A stretch of 59,057 nucleotides of DNA from Desulfomonilaceae bacterium (GTDB taxonomy: Bacteria > Desulfobacterota > Desulfomonilia > Desulfomonilales > Desulfomonilaceae): contig JAVHLK010000025.1 in assembly GCA_031082285.1 (NCBI GenBank), forward strand, positions 1-59,057. The letters are read 5' to 3'. Within the stretch, counting starts at the first letter, position 1. The number at the start of each line of letters is the position of its first letter. This document shows positions 9,256 to 17,761 of the stretch, piece by piece. The translations under genes and the position numbers were made by a program. The notes under the pieces were generated by a model that was given only the letters and a program-made list of their open reading frames with translations, was not told the origin of the DNA and searched no databases.

Positions 9256-9308
9256 GTAGGGGTAGGCCCCCGCGCCTACCCTGGGCACCCACAGGGGGGT
9301 GCCCCTAC
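9256..9308. repeat. Imperfect palindromic GTAGGGG...CCCCTAC element
   Basis: Bounded by a perfect 7-base inverted repeat (GTAGGGG / CCCCTAC). Inside are two nested hairpins, GGGTAGGC / GCCTACCC and GGGCACCC / GGGGTGCCC. Elements of this look are scattered through intergenic DNA of many deltaproteobacteria. It lies just after the lipoprotein stop, so it may also act as an mRNA 3' structure. Confidence 0.6.
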
Positions 9309-9476
9309 ACACGTGCCCGACATGCAGATGTCCATGTCTTTGCCGGGGAAACCCTGCCTTAATACTCGCTTTCTACGCCTTCGCGAGTCCGGAGGATTTC
9401 TCGCTGCAAAGCTTGGGAACCGTGCTTCAGGTATCGCTTGCTTTTCCCGGCGGCAGCGATGATTACGGTCGAGGAT

Positions 9477-9701
9477 TCAACCGCGGTCCGGCAGGTACTG
9501 CACCGCGAGATCCATGTTGACGAATCTCCACGATGTTCCCACGAATACTGAGTGATCCCAACCCGACCTTTCGGATCTCGCCCAGACCCCCTGCCTTGGA
9601 GCCGCGATTTCCTCCGTGTCGGGAAAAAACTCGCCCTTGCGAAAGAAACGCGCCTCCCATTTCTCCCCATTCAGGTTGTAGAATCGACTCTGTATCAACA
9701 C
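9477..9701 (-). CDS. Small hypothetical protein
   Basis: 74 aa from a GTG at 9701 with CGGAG six bases upstream, starting one base after the stop of the preceding small gene. The sequence looks like a real soluble protein (LIQSRFYNLNGEKWEARFF; WDHSVFVGTSWRFVNMDL), with aromatic and acidic residues not expected in a shadow frame. I recognise no family. It lies between two dispersed repeats, and the frame after its TGA stop turns Arg-rich. It could be a decayed end of a longer gene. Confidence 0.4.
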   Translation of the reverse strand: MLIQSRFYNLNGEKWEARFFRKGEFFPDTEEIAAPRQGVWARSERSGWDHSVFVGTSWRFVNMDLAVQYLPDRG

Positions 9702-9702
9702 A

Positions 9703-9924
9703 TCACTCCGAGCGCTTCTGATACCACGGCAGTTTCGGCCGGGCTGCGGCCTGTTCGCCATACACGATCGTACTGACTATCCATGGAATCGCGGGCACCA
9801 GTAAAAGCAGCGACACTATGAAGACTATTACCGCAACCGGAATCATTGCCGCGAGAAAAAAAACCGTTCTGATCCGTGGCGCAGCCGAAGACCAGTGGGG
9901 AATGTTCACCATGTGCATTTCCAT
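9703..9924 (-). CDS. Small hypothetical membrane protein
   Basis: 73 aa. One long or two tightly packed membrane helices, residues about 17-53 (TVFFLAAMIPVAVIVFIVSL, then LLLVPAIPWIVSTIVYG). The C-terminal tail is short and basic. Three ATGs are possible (9924, 9918, 9912); the best RBS (GATGGAA) precedes the second. It is followed one base later by the 74-aa gene, so the two form a mini-operon. Family and function are not recognised. Confidence 0.4.
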   Translation of the reverse strand: MEMHMVNIPHWSSAAPRIRTVFFLAAMIPVAVIVFIVSLLLLVPAIPWIVSTIVYGEQAAARPKLPWYQKRSE

Positions 9925-9952
9925 CGCCGGTTTCGTGCTCCATGGGGCTGAG

Positions 9953-10000
9953 ACGGTGTCGAATTCACGATAATTATGCCTGCCTTGGCAGAGACGCCGG
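9953..10000. repeat. Dispersed intergenic repeat A, copy 2
   Basis: Second copy of the GACGGTGTCGAATTCACG...AATTATG...TTGGCAG...CGCCGG repeat, in the same orientation as copy 1 about 760 bases away. It lies immediately upstream of the 73-aa membrane protein gene (minus strand). Confidence 0.6.
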
Positions 10001-10052
10001 GACGCTGCCGATCGCTTGACGAAACACGTGACTGTACTCATGTGTTCTTGCG

Positions 10053-10442
10053 CTACGGAACGTCCAGACGGACGGTCCCGGTAAACCATCGAACTGCGTG
10101 ACGGGCCAAACGAGTCGCTGGTGCGGGCTCTCCCGAGACCAGAACCCCGAATCGTCCGTCTGTGGTCTTCACAACGACCAGGGGTGCTCTCATGTCGATC
10201 GACTTTCCCGCCTTTTCCAGCCGCGCGGTACCGTTTTTCATGACGAAGACGGACTCGCTATCCCGTTCGCCGATAGCCAGGGCAGCGGTTTGCATCAGCC
10301 CGAGGAGAAGATGCCTGTCGGGCTTGGGAAGCCCTTCCGCACTGAACACTTCGGGAAGAAGCCCCTCGGCGATCAGGATGACGATCTCCAATTCCTCGCT
10401 CAACTGGGGAATCGATGGGGTCGGGTCTATGCAGAGTCTCAT
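10053..10442 (-). CDS. Conserved-looking hypothetical protein coupled to rlmB
   Basis: 129 aa starting [20 protein letters not shown]. Its ATG overlaps the rlmB stop (ATGA, 10439-10442), which decides the start; longer frames upstream are rlmB shadows. The protein has a short N-terminal region, a helix-rich middle (HLLLGLMQTAALAIGERDSE) and a beta-rich C-terminal part (APLVVVKTTDGRFGVLVSGE). No signal peptide or membrane segment. I do not recognise a family. Its position suggests that it is translated with the omega subunit and the rRNA methyltransferase. Confidence 0.65.
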   Translation of the reverse strand: MRLCIDPTPSIPQLSEELEIVILIAEGLLPEVFSAEGLPKPDRHLLLGLMQTAALAIGERDSESVFVMKNGTARLEKAGKSIDMRAPLVVVKTTDGRFGVLVSGEPAPATRLARHAVRWFTGTVRLDVP

Positions 10443-11233
10443 CTGATGTCGCTCGGCGCCGATTGTTTCGTCTCGTGATGAAGTTCCATTCTTCGACGCA
10501 GGCAATCGGCCAGCAAGATCGACGCGGACTGGGATACGCTCAATGACTCGATCGACCCCACCATTGGTATGGATACGGCGAGATCGCACTCTTCTCTCAC
10601 TAGGCGCCTCAATCCCTTGCCTTCGGAACCGAGCACCAACGCGATCATGCCGGACAGATCCACGGAATAACAGATGTCCCCTCCTTTGGAATCCGCCGCG
10701 TACACCCAGAATCCCGTCTCTTTGAGCAGGCCGATGGTTCGCACAAGGTTCACCACCCTCACCACCGGCACATGAGCCGACGCTCCCGCCGAAGCCTTTT
10801 CCGCCACCGGTGTTACGGGTGCGGCACGGTCCTTGGTGAGGACGACTCCTTGCGCACCCAGACATTCCGCGCTGCGGAGAATCGATCCCACGTTGACCGG
10901 GTCCTGTACCTCATCCAAAAGAATTATGGGTCCCCTTCCCGGGGCCGGTTCCTCGATAATGCTCTCGAAATCGACATAGGGAAATGACCCTACCCGAGCG
11001 GCCACTCCCTGGTGATGCGGTGATCCCGTCAGGGAACGCATATCGTCGGCCGATACGTGAGTGAGCGGAAGCGTTGAATCCGCGGACAGAGACCTGAGTA
11101 CCGGCGGGATTGCAGCTCCCCTCGCAAGGTAAACCTCGTCAATCCGCCTTCTCCCCGCTTTCAACGTTTCAACAACGGGGTGAACGCCGTAAATGACGGT
11201 CCGACCACGCTCGGACGATTTCTTCCTGGTCAA
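10439..11233 (-). CDS. rlmB: 23S rRNA 2'-O-methyltransferase RlmB (SpoU/TrmH family)
   Basis: 264 aa. An L30e-like substrate-binding domain (residues 13-80, starting [20 protein letters not shown]) is followed by a SPOUT domain (98-250). SPOUT motifs are visible: motif 1 [20 protein letters not shown], motif 2 [15 protein letters not shown], motif 3 [21 protein letters not shown]. RlmB methylates G2251 of 23S rRNA in E. coli. It overlaps rpoZ upstream by 4 bases and the 129-aa gene downstream by 4 bases. A close paralogue such as TrmH cannot be excluded, but the N-terminal extension favours RlmB. Confidence 0.85.
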   Translation of the reverse strand: MTRKKSSERGRTVIYGVHPVVETLKAGRRRIDEVYLARGAAIPPVLRSLSADSTLPLTHVSADDMRSLTGSPHHQGVAARVGSFPYVDFESIIEEPAPGRGPIILLDEVQDPVNVGSILRSAECLGAQGVVLTKDRAAPVTPVAEKASAGASAHVPVVRVVNLVRTIGLLKETGFWVYAADSKGGDICYSVDLSGMIALVLGSEGKGLRRLVREECDLAVSIPMVGSIESLSVSQSASILLADCLRRRMELHHETKQSAPSDIR

Positions 11234-11475
11234 GACGATTTCGAGTCTATGACGACTTCAGGTCCTTCCTCGGGTATTTCCCGACTCGGTTCTCTCGCGG
11301 TGACGTGCCCCCTTGATATTTCTCTCAATGCCATGACCACTTCCCTGTTATCTCTGTCATGGACCATGACGGGAGCTCCACGCTTGAGTTCCTTGGTCCT
11401 CTTCGAGGCCAGGATCACCAATGCGAAACGATTCTCAACCTTGTCCAGACAATCTTCAACCGTTACACGTGCCAT
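11230..11475 (-). CDS. rpoZ: RNA polymerase omega subunit
   Basis: 81 aa, full length. The omega signature [22 protein letters not shown] is followed by [12 protein letters not shown] and the conserved (N)[10 protein letters not shown] helix. Omega helps fold and hold the beta-prime subunit. It follows yicC by 16 bases and overlaps rlmB by 4. In most proteobacteria gmk lies between yicC and rpoZ; it is absent here. Confidence 0.93.
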   Translation of the reverse strand: MARVTVEDCLDKVENRFALVILASKRTKELKRGAPVMVHDRDNREVVMALREISRGHVTAREPSREIPEEGPEVVIDSKSS

Positions 11476-11491
11476 TTGAAACGTCTTTCTA

Positions 11492-12367
11492 TCATTCGAT
11501 GTTCTGCGTTTGTTCGCGGATCTTTTCCAGTTCCGCCTTGATGGTTACCACTTTTCCGGCAATATCGGTCGAGGCCGACTTCGACCCAACGGTATTAACC
11601 TCTCTATTGAGTTCTTGCAAGAGAAAATCGAGTTTTCTGCCCAAGGGCGAGCCCTGCTCGCCGAAAGAAAGAAACTGACCGATGTGGCTTTCCAGCCTGA
11701 TGAGTTCCTCGGTAATGTCCGAACGATCGGCAATCAAAGCCACTTCCTGAAGAAGCCTGTCCTCGTCGAGGCCGGTTCCTCCGGTCAAGTCCCTCACTCT
11801 CCTTTCCAATCGTTCCTTGGCCGCAACGGTGACTTGCCCCACCAGCGGCGCTATTTCCCCAGCGGTTTGTCGGATTACGGCCAGCATCTCTTCGATGTTG
11901 CGCCACAGAGCAGCCCCCTCTGCCGATCTCATCCGATCGATCGCATCAAGGGCATTGTTCAGGCTCGTCTCTATGATCGGCCATTCCTCTTCAACCGCAT
12001 CCTCCTTTTCAACGGGAATCACGATTTCTTTGAGCGTCAGCATGTCGGATACCGTTATCGTGCCCTCCAGCCCCAACGATTCTCTCATCCGAGACAGGCA
12101 TGCATAATAGCTTGTCGCAAGACCCGTGTCGAGGGTCACGTCCATGAGCCCCGATTTACCCCCTACTCGCGTCACGAGCACATCCACTTTTCCTCGGTGG
12201 ATCTTCTCGGAAATTAACCGTCGTACCCTCGGTTCAAAGCCCGCGTACATCTTGGGAATCCGCAATGAGATGTCCAAGAAACGGTGATTCACCGACCTGA
12301 TCTCGCTCGTTACCTCCACATCGCCGGCCGAGTGCCGTCCTCGACCGAAACCGGTCATGCTTTTCAC
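11492..12367 (-). CDS. yicC: YicC-family endoribonuclease
   Basis: 291 aa, the usual YicC length. The start is a GTG at 12367 giving (M)KSMTGFGRG, the classic YicC N-terminus, 8 bases after the DUF4416 stop. The N-terminal YicC domain ([16 protein letters not shown]) is followed by the C-terminal DUF1732 region ending [26 protein letters not shown]. YicC proteins are recently described ribonucleases, and this gene commonly lies beside gmk and rpoZ. The alternative ATG at 12358 would cut off the conserved Ser. Confidence 0.88.
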   Translation of the reverse strand: MKSMTGFGRGRHSAGDVEVTSEIRSVNHRFLDISLRIPKMYAGFEPRVRRLISEKIHRGKVDVLVTRVGGKSGLMDVTLDTGLATSYYACLSRMRESLGLEGTITVSDMLTLKEIVIPVEKEDAVEEEWPIIETSLNNALDAIDRMRSAEGAALWRNIEEMLAVIRQTAGEIAPLVGQVTVAAKERLERRVRDLTGGTGLDEDRLLQEVALIADRSDITEELIRLESHIGQFLSFGEQGSPLGRKLDFLLQELNREVNTVGSKSASTDIAGKVVTIKAELEKIREQTQNIE

Positions 12368-12375
12368 GGATCCGT

Positions 12376-12909
12376 TTACGTGGCTTCCCGGGTCAACTTG
12401 CATTTGTACTTCTCTCTCAAGGCGTTCAGAATGTCGATCAGTCGCGTGTCCGCGTAATCCGGATACGTCCATTCCAGTGGACGGTACGTCCCGGACCGAT
12501 AGATGAGCGTCAAGTCTCCGAAGATCCCCTTGCCCAGGTAAATCCTGTGGGCATTGTTTTTGCCGGTCGCCAGCACGAAATTTCCCAAGGTCATGAGTCC
12601 CGGATCGAGATTGAAGGCCCTGCAACCGTCTTCGGAATACTGCTGCTCCAATTCATTGGAGAACAGTTTGATTTCGACCAGATCCGCGGCGTCCACGAGG
12701 TTTGAAAAGACCCATAGCCGGCGCTTTATGCCCGTTCCCATTTCCTTATCGTAATACGACGTAAAATCGAACGGTAACGGACCGATCTCCTCCTCGAGAG
12801 GCCCGAGTTGCTCCGTCAGCTTGGGTCGCACAGGATCCAGCCGCGCCTCGTCTACGGCCAGTATGCTGACGATCAATCGAGCAGGCTCCGGTATTCGAGG
12901 AACACTCAT
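12376..12909 (-). CDS. DUF4416 family protein
   Basis: 177 aa from the ATG at 12909 with GGAGAG six bases upstream. The sequence (PARLIVSILAVDEARLDPVR; DFTSYYDKEMGTGIKRRLWVF; NLDPGLMTLGNFVLATGKNN; W-x-YPDYAD) matches my memory of DUF4416, a small cytosolic family found mainly in Deltaproteobacteria and related lineages. Function unknown. Its repeated place ahead of yicC and rpoZ suggests a housekeeping role in translation or RNA metabolism. Confidence 0.7.
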   Translation of the reverse strand: MSVPRIPEPARLIVSILAVDEARLDPVRPKLTEQLGPLEEEIGPLPFDFTSYYDKEMGTGIKRRLWVFSNLVDAADLVEIKLFSNELEQQYSEDGCRAFNLDPGLMTLGNFVLATGKNNAHRIYLGKGIFGDLTLIYRSGTYRPLEWTYPDYADTRLIDILNALREKYKCKLTREAT

Positions 12910-13229
12910 CACGACTCTCCGCTCGTACCGACCCGGATGACGCGCGACGAGCGAATCGGGACCTTCCCTGCGGGTTTCCGGTCTCTGAGGAGCACGGCAC
13001 CGGGACTTGTTGGGGAACATCTCACAGGACCGTTACCGAGCAGCCGGTGGAATACCCTGACCCTCGTCGTTCGTTCCACGCATGCGGTCAACTATCCGTG
13101 GTGCAGCGATTGTTTTCTTGCGGTTCGCGCGGGACTCTCACCAGACGGATCAGCGGAATGTCTTTGCGAAGAGCTCAGCGACGAAAAAAGCTCAACGGCA
13201 AGACAAGTGCGGCCAACCCCTGCATCGGA
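12910..13229. other. Intergenic, no gene seen
   Basis: 320 bases between the 322-aa hypothetical gene and the DUF4416 gene on the minus strand. Only shadow-type frames; no clear promoter or terminator. Confidence 0.35.
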
Positions 13230-14198
13230 TTACTCGTCGAACGGACCTTCAAAGTCCTCTTCCGGGTTAACTTTTACACCCTTCAGCATTGCCTTGGGAA
13301 CTCCGCTTGCAACAGTTTCGAGAACTTTGGGGGCTTGTTCTCCCCGTCTTCTGATGACCTTGAGAAGTATGGGAGCGCGAGGCACCGCGGGGGGCCGGGC
13401 TTCGACCGTGGAAGATCCGTCCCGGACTCTGCAGGCAGCGGACTTGACCGTCTCCGTGTGTTCGTTGTGTTGATTTCCTCTGCGGACGGCCGGTGATTGA
13501 GGGGTGTTTCGACTCGAAGCAGGCGAAGGCGAAGGCTCTTCCCGCCGAACCGAAGCCGCCAATCGTCTTTCCAGGAGCGCGGAAACGGAGGACCGGTCTT
13601 CCGCCGGCACCTGCGCCGGTGACGAGTCCTTTGCTCCCGCGGACTCCGATGACGGTGCTTTTGGCGCAAGGGAATCCGCCAATCGCTTCTCCAACAAGAT
13701 GGAAACGACAGAGGACCTGTCCGTCGCGGCCGGAGTCGATGAACGCTTCTTTCCCGGTGCACGAGTCGATGAAGTTTTTTCCGTCGGGACCGACGCCGGC
13801 GAACGCCTTTGCCTTGGAGCGGCAACGGGAACCGTCTCTTCCTCGACCGCAGGAGTAAGGTAATCCTCCGTGTCGCCGGAAATCCTCGGCACCCGTCCCT
13901 TTTGCGTAACTTTTGTCTTGCTCAGCCGCGGAATTGTCAACGGTACCAAGCCGGTTGACTTCTTGATGTCTTCCACACCTATTTCTCCTGCTGACGAACA
14001 GTTGGAAAGGGATTCCGAAGACCTGAAACCGATGGGTCGCATCAGCCGATTGCCGTCGCTGCCCATATCGGGGTATCCAACCGAAACGAGGCCCGGCGAA
14101 CCGCCTCGCGTGACCGACCTCAGACGGGAACGCCGCAACCGATTGGTCTTCTTCGAGAATGTGAGCATGCCGTATCCGGACGGTTCCCCCATTCCCAT
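13230..14198 (-). CDS. Low-complexity hypothetical protein with a duplicated DRSSV motif
   Basis: About 322 aa, depending on the start (TTG 14204, ATG 14198 or ATG 14192; none has a strong RBS). The protein is rich in Ser, Pro, Arg, Glu and Ala, and appears largely disordered. Two copies of a 20-residue amphipathic helix unit, 41 residues apart, stand out: DRSSVVSILLEKRLADSLAP (about 160-180) and DRSSVSALLERRLAASVRRE (about 201-220). The C-terminus has a more ordered segment (PAVPRAPILLKVIRRRGEQAP) and an acidic tail ending EEDFEGPFDE. No signal peptide. I do not recognise it. It lies within the dksA-to-rlmB run, so it may be co-expressed with those genes. Confidence 0.55.
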   Translation of the reverse strand: MGMGEPSGYGMLTFSKKTNRLRRSRLRSVTRGGSPGLVSVGYPDMGSDGNRLMRPIGFRSSESLSNCSSAGEIGVEDIKKSTGLVPLTIPRLSKTKVTQKGRVPRISGDTEDYLTPAVEEETVPVAAPRQRRSPASVPTEKTSSTRAPGKKRSSTPAATDRSSVVSILLEKRLADSLAPKAPSSESAGAKDSSPAQVPAEDRSSVSALLERRLAASVRREEPSPSPASSRNTPQSPAVRRGNQHNEHTETVKSAACRVRDGSSTVEARPPAVPRAPILLKVIRRRGEQAPKVLETVASGVPKAMLKGVKVNPEEDFEGPFDE

Positions 14199-14350
14199 TT
14201 CCAATGCTCTGTAGTTATCATTTCTTGCGCCAAATAATTATATCCCGTATCGCATTTCTTTTCAACATCATGAAATGCGTGCAGCTTGCTTTTCTTGAAG
14301 ACTCCGCCTCAGCCTGCCGAACAACGTTCGGCTCCGGCCGTTGCCCCATG

Positions 14351-14725
14351 CTAGACTTTCCGAATCTTCTCCTCTTCTTCCGCGGATGTCTTGCAGTCTA
14401 TGCAATGCGTCGTGACCGGACGCGCCTCGAGCCTCTTGAATTCTATCGGTTCACCGCAAATTTCACAAAAGCCGAAGGAGCCGTCTTCGATTTTCTCGAG
14501 AGCTTTCTTTATCTTGTTGATGAGCTTCCGTTCTCGGTCCCGTATTCTGAGCTCGAAATTCCTGTCCGATTCCATTGCCGCTCGATCGGTAGGGTCGGGG
14601 AAGACGGCCCCCCCTTCGGATCCCGTCATCTCTTCCACCGTCCTGCCCGCTCCCTTGACCAGGTCGTCCAAGTGCTTCTGGAGGATACCCTGAAAGTACT
14701 CCAGATCTTCCTTCTTCATTTTCAT
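14351..14725 (-). CDS. dksA: DksA/TraR-family zinc-finger transcription factor
   Basis: 124 aa from the ATG at 14725, with CGGAGG seven bases upstream. It has a coiled-coil N-terminal part (residues 1-80) with the DksA-like D-P-x-D-x-A motif (PDPTDRAAMESD) and a C4 zinc finger FCEICGEPIEFKRLEARP...HCIDC. DksA enters the RNA polymerase secondary channel and, with ppGpp, tunes rRNA and amino-acid promoters. The finger C-x2-C-x17-C-x2-C is complete. It could be one of several DksA-like paralogues; the symbol is by family. Confidence 0.85.
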   Translation of the reverse strand: MKMKKEDLEYFQGILQKHLDDLVKGAGRTVEEMTGSEGGAVFPDPTDRAAMESDRNFELRIRDRERKLINKIKKALEKIEDGSFGFCEICGEPIEFKRLEARPVTTHCIDCKTSAEEEEKIRKV

Positions 14726-14879
14726 CGTTGTCCTCCGTGCATCTGAATACGTACTGTTCCGGAACGTAACGGTACTCGATGCCCCCATCTCCAAAAGTAA
14801 GGCTGAAGAAACGCCTGCCCGGATTCACGTTTTCTTCATGGTGTCCCTATTCAAGTCCGGGGTCTCTCATCTCACGTTC

Positions 14880-15881
14880 TCACACGCCGATCCGGACCTG
14901 TCCTCGACCGAGTAGGTCATGCAGGTGAATGATTCCCACAAGCCTGTCCGCTGCATCCACCACGGCCAACGCGGTGATGAGTTTGTGTTCCATAATCTCC
15001 AAAGCTTCCGCCGCGGTTCGGTCGTCACGAATAGTAAGCGGATTTCGGGTCATGAGATCTTCGGACGTGCAGCCGTAGATGTCCGTGCCGCGTTCCAAGG
15101 CCCTTCTCAGGTCCCCGTCCGTAATGATGCCCAGCAGGCTGTCGCCGGCCGTCACCAAGGTGAATCCCAGATTTTGCCGGTTGATGCTCGCGATCACGCG
15201 GCTCAGGCCGGCATCCGATGACACTCTCGGAATCGCCTGACCGTCCAGCATCATGTCGCGCACTTTCAGACTCAGTCGTTCGCCCAGACTTCCCGCGGGA
15301 TGATGCCTCAGGAAATCCTCCCGGCCGAACCCTTTGCGCACCATCAGGGCTATTGCCAGAGCATCCCCGAGAGAGAGCACCGCGGTCGTGCTGGCCGTGG
15401 GAGCCATGTTGAGAGGGCAGGCTTCCCTCTCCACCCGGCAATCGAGGACCAGGTCGGCCATCCGGGCCAGGGTCGAAGACGTTCCTCCCGTCAAGGCCGC
15501 CACGAGGGTTCCACGCCGTTTAATGGTGGCCGTCAACGATGTGATCTCCGGCGTTTCTCCGCTGTTCGAGATCGCAATCAATGCATCGTCCCGACCGACG
15601 ATCCCCACGTCGCCGTGGAGCCCTTCCACGGGGTGAACGAATATGGCCGGCGATCCCGTACTCGTCATCGTCGCGGCAATCTTGCGGCCGACAAGCCCCG
15701 ATTTCCCCACGCCCGTTATGATGATGCGACCACGCAGGGAGTAGAGAAGCCGGACGCATTCGTCAAACTTGTCGTCGAGTCGCTCCATCACGGAACGTAT
15801 TCCCTCGATCTCAATATTGAGGACCAGTCGGGCGATATCCCCGGCTCGTCCGTTCAAGTCAAAGATTTCTGGAGATTGCAT
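14880..15881 (-). CDS. kdsD: D-arabinose-5-phosphate isomerase (KdsD/KpsF)
   Basis: 333 aa: a SIS sugar isomerase domain (about 40-180; [45 protein letters not shown]) followed by two CBS domains (about 205-265 and 275-330). It converts ribulose-5-phosphate to arabinose-5-phosphate, the first step to KDO for lipopolysaccharide. Its start overlaps the end of glmM by 23 bases, so the two are co-transcribed. Both supply envelope sugar precursors. Confidence 0.92.
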   Translation of the reverse strand: MQSPEIFDLNGRAGDIARLVLNIEIEGIRSVMERLDDKFDECVRLLYSLRGRIIITGVGKSGLVGRKIAATMTSTGSPAIFVHPVEGLHGDVGIVGRDDALIAISNSGETPEITSLTATIKRRGTLVAALTGGTSSTLARMADLVLDCRVEREACPLNMAPTASTTAVLSLGDALAIALMVRKGFGREDFLRHHPAGSLGERLSLKVRDMMLDGQAIPRVSSDAGLSRVIASINRQNLGFTLVTAGDSLLGIITDGDLRRALERGTDIYGCTSEDLMTRNPLTIRDDRTAAEALEIMEHKLITALAVVDAADRLVGIIHLHDLLGRGQVRIGV

Positions 15882-17211
15882 CCGCCACCATCTCGACGAC
15901 TTGTTTCACGTCATCCTGGTCGTCGCCTTCCGCCATTACCCGGCACATCATCTGCGTACCGGAATAACGGACCAGAAGCCGCCCCGTATTGCCCAACCGA
16001 ACTCGACCGTCGCGGATCACCGCGTGTACTTCAGGAACTTCGTCAAGGTTCTTCCTGGAGCAGACTTCAACATTCTTCAGCACCTGTGGGCGCTTCTTGA
16101 CTATCTCGGCCAACTCGGACAACGGCTTACCGGTGTCCCGCATTACTTTGAGCACCTGGAGCGCCGAAAGGATTCCGTCGCCCGAGGAGTTGCGATCCAG
16201 AAAGATCATATGACCGGACTGTTCTCCGCCGAAATTGTATCCGCCGGACACCATCTTCTCGACAACGTAGCGGTCGCCCACCGGCGTCCGAACGAGGGCC
16301 CCGCCCATCTCCTTCATGGCCGTCTCCAGGCCGATATTGCTCATCACCGTGGCAACCAGCGTGTTGTTTCTGAGTTCTCCCCTCTTGATCATGTCATGAG
16401 CGATAAGACCCATGATCTGGTCGCCGTCCACTACTTCGCCGTGTTCATCGGCAAAAATGGCTCGATCCGCATCCCCGTCGAGCGCGACTCCCAGGTCCGC
16501 GGACGTTCGCCGAACCTCCCGGCACATTGATTCGGGGTGTAACGAACCGCAATCCTTGTTGATATTCGTGCCGTCCGGATTCACCGCCAGCGCCGTGACG
16601 CTCGCGCCGAGTTCCTCGAATACCAGCGGCGCCGCCCTGTATGCCGCGCCGTGTGCACAGTCGAGGACCATGTTGATGCCGTCCAGATTCATTTCACGAG
16701 GAAAAGAGTTCTTCACAAACACGACGTAGCGTCCGAGCGCGTCTTCGATGCGCACCGCCCGGCCTATTCCTTCCGCGGTGGGGCGCACCTCGTCGATTGC
16801 GGTCGAGAACATCAGTCTCTCGATCTTCTCTTCCTGATCGTCCGAGAGTTTGAAGCCGTCGCGGGAGAAAAACTTGATGCCGTTGTCTTCGAAGGGGTTG
16901 TGGGAGGCGGAGATGACTGCGCCGGCGTCACATCTCATGTTTGCGGTGAGGAACGCGATGCCGGGCGTGGGCATGGGCCCGACGAGCAGGGCATCGGCAC
17001 CCGTGGAGCAAATCCCCGCGGTTAATGCGGTTTCCAACATGTACCCCGAGACACGCGTGTCTTTGCCCACAAGTATTCTGTGCCGCCGACCCGGATGTTC
17101 CAATGCCGAGTAAGCGATGGCGCGGCCCAGTTTGAGAGCGGTTTCAGCCGTCATGGGCTCTCTGTTTGCCACGCCCCTCACACCGTCGGTCCCGAAGAGT
17201 TTCTTGCTCAT
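15859..17211 (-). CDS. glmM: Phosphoglucosamine mutase GlmM
   Basis: 450 aa from the ATG at 17211 ([16 protein letters not shown], the diagnostic N-terminus); 41 in-frame residues upstream are not family-like. The phosphoserine S103 lies in [15 protein letters not shown], the metal loop is [11 protein letters not shown], and the C-terminal phosphate-binding loop is [15 protein letters not shown] (normally R-x-S-G-T-E; here T-Q). It converts glucosamine-6-phosphate to glucosamine-1-phosphate for UDP-GlcNAc, feeding peptidoglycan and LPS. The Glu-to-Gln change after SGT is unusual but outside the catalytic serine. Confidence 0.93.
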   Translation of the reverse strand: MSKKLFGTDGVRGVANREPMTAETALKLGRAIAYSALEHPGRRHRILVGKDTRVSGYMLETALTAGICSTGADALLVGPMPTPGIAFLTANMRCDAGAVISASHNPFEDNGIKFFSRDGFKLSDDQEEKIERLMFSTAIDEVRPTAEGIGRAVRIEDALGRYVVFVKNSFPREMNLDGINMVLDCAHGAAYRAAPLVFEELGASVTALAVNPDGTNINKDCGSLHPESMCREVRRTSADLGVALDGDADRAIFADEHGEVVDGDQIMGLIAHDMIKRGELRNNTLVATVMSNIGLETAMKEMGGALVRTPVGDRYVVEKMVSGGYNFGGEQSGHMIFLDRNSSGDGILSALQVLKVMRDTGKPLSELAEIVKKRPQVLKNVEVCSRKNLDEVPEVHAVIRDGRVRLGNTGRLLVRYSGTQMMCRVMAEGDDQDDVKQVVEMVADAISRNL

Positions 17212-17761
17212 GATCGTCAAGCCGGGGATAGCGTGAGATCCCTTTTTCCGTGTACATCCCGGGGTTATGCGCGGGGCGCTTCCCCAGGGGCTCTGATTTT
17301 TTAGAAACAAAAACCATACCAGTGTTTGTCCCATCAGTCAACTTTTTTCTACTCCTCAGGGTAAGCATTCACCCTGTACGATCCGTCATTGCGAGGAGCG
17401 AAGCACCGAGGCAATCTCTCCTTGTTCCCGCCTAAATCAACGCCATTGTATCGCCTGCAATGACGACTTGGTCGATGAGTTCTTCTCCCGCAGAAGTGGA
17501 ATGCTCACACTAATAGTGAATGTTCCACGTCCGATCGGACGGAATCTTGACGAGCATGGAGTGGCCGGGACGGGGGCAGTCCTTGAGTTCCCGTCAGATT
17601 GCGGGAACGAGGCATGAACATTGAGCCGGCAACGGGATTTGTGCCGGAATTGTTTTCGGGTCCGGACGAGCCGCGATCCCGTGGTTGACCTACCTCCTTT
17701 GTAGTGAGGTTGACGGACGAGTGTGCTCAAGGTTACGTAGCCGGACTCACGCAACGCAGTC
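17212..17761. other. Intergenic region with repeat B copy
   Basis: 550 bases between two minus-strand genes. The only recognisable content is the repeat at 17384-17466; no protein-like frame. Confidence 0.45.
17384..17466. repeat. Dispersed repeat B (CGTCATTGCGAGG...) copy 1
   Basis: Starts CGTCATTGCGAGGAGCGAAG, continues with GAGGCAATCTC and ends TGCAATGACGA, so its ends form an inverted repeat (GTCATTGC / GCAATGAC). The same family occurs in the opposite orientation at 44844-44930 and 46566-46650. This 'TCATTGCGAG.. GAAGCAATC' type of element is widespread in intergenic DNA of deltaproteobacteria and other phyla. Confidence 0.75.

Noticed and set aside
9477-9479. Second possible selenocysteine UGA at the end of the 74-aa gene
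   Set aside because: Read-through gives an Arg-rich chain without family resemblance and I see no SECIS-like hairpin just downstream.
9359-9670. 103-codon minus-strand frame overlapping the 74-aa gene
   Set aside because: Only its last third looks protein-like; the overlapping GTG frame has a better RBS and composition. A frameshifted continuation of the 74-aa gene is possible but not supported.
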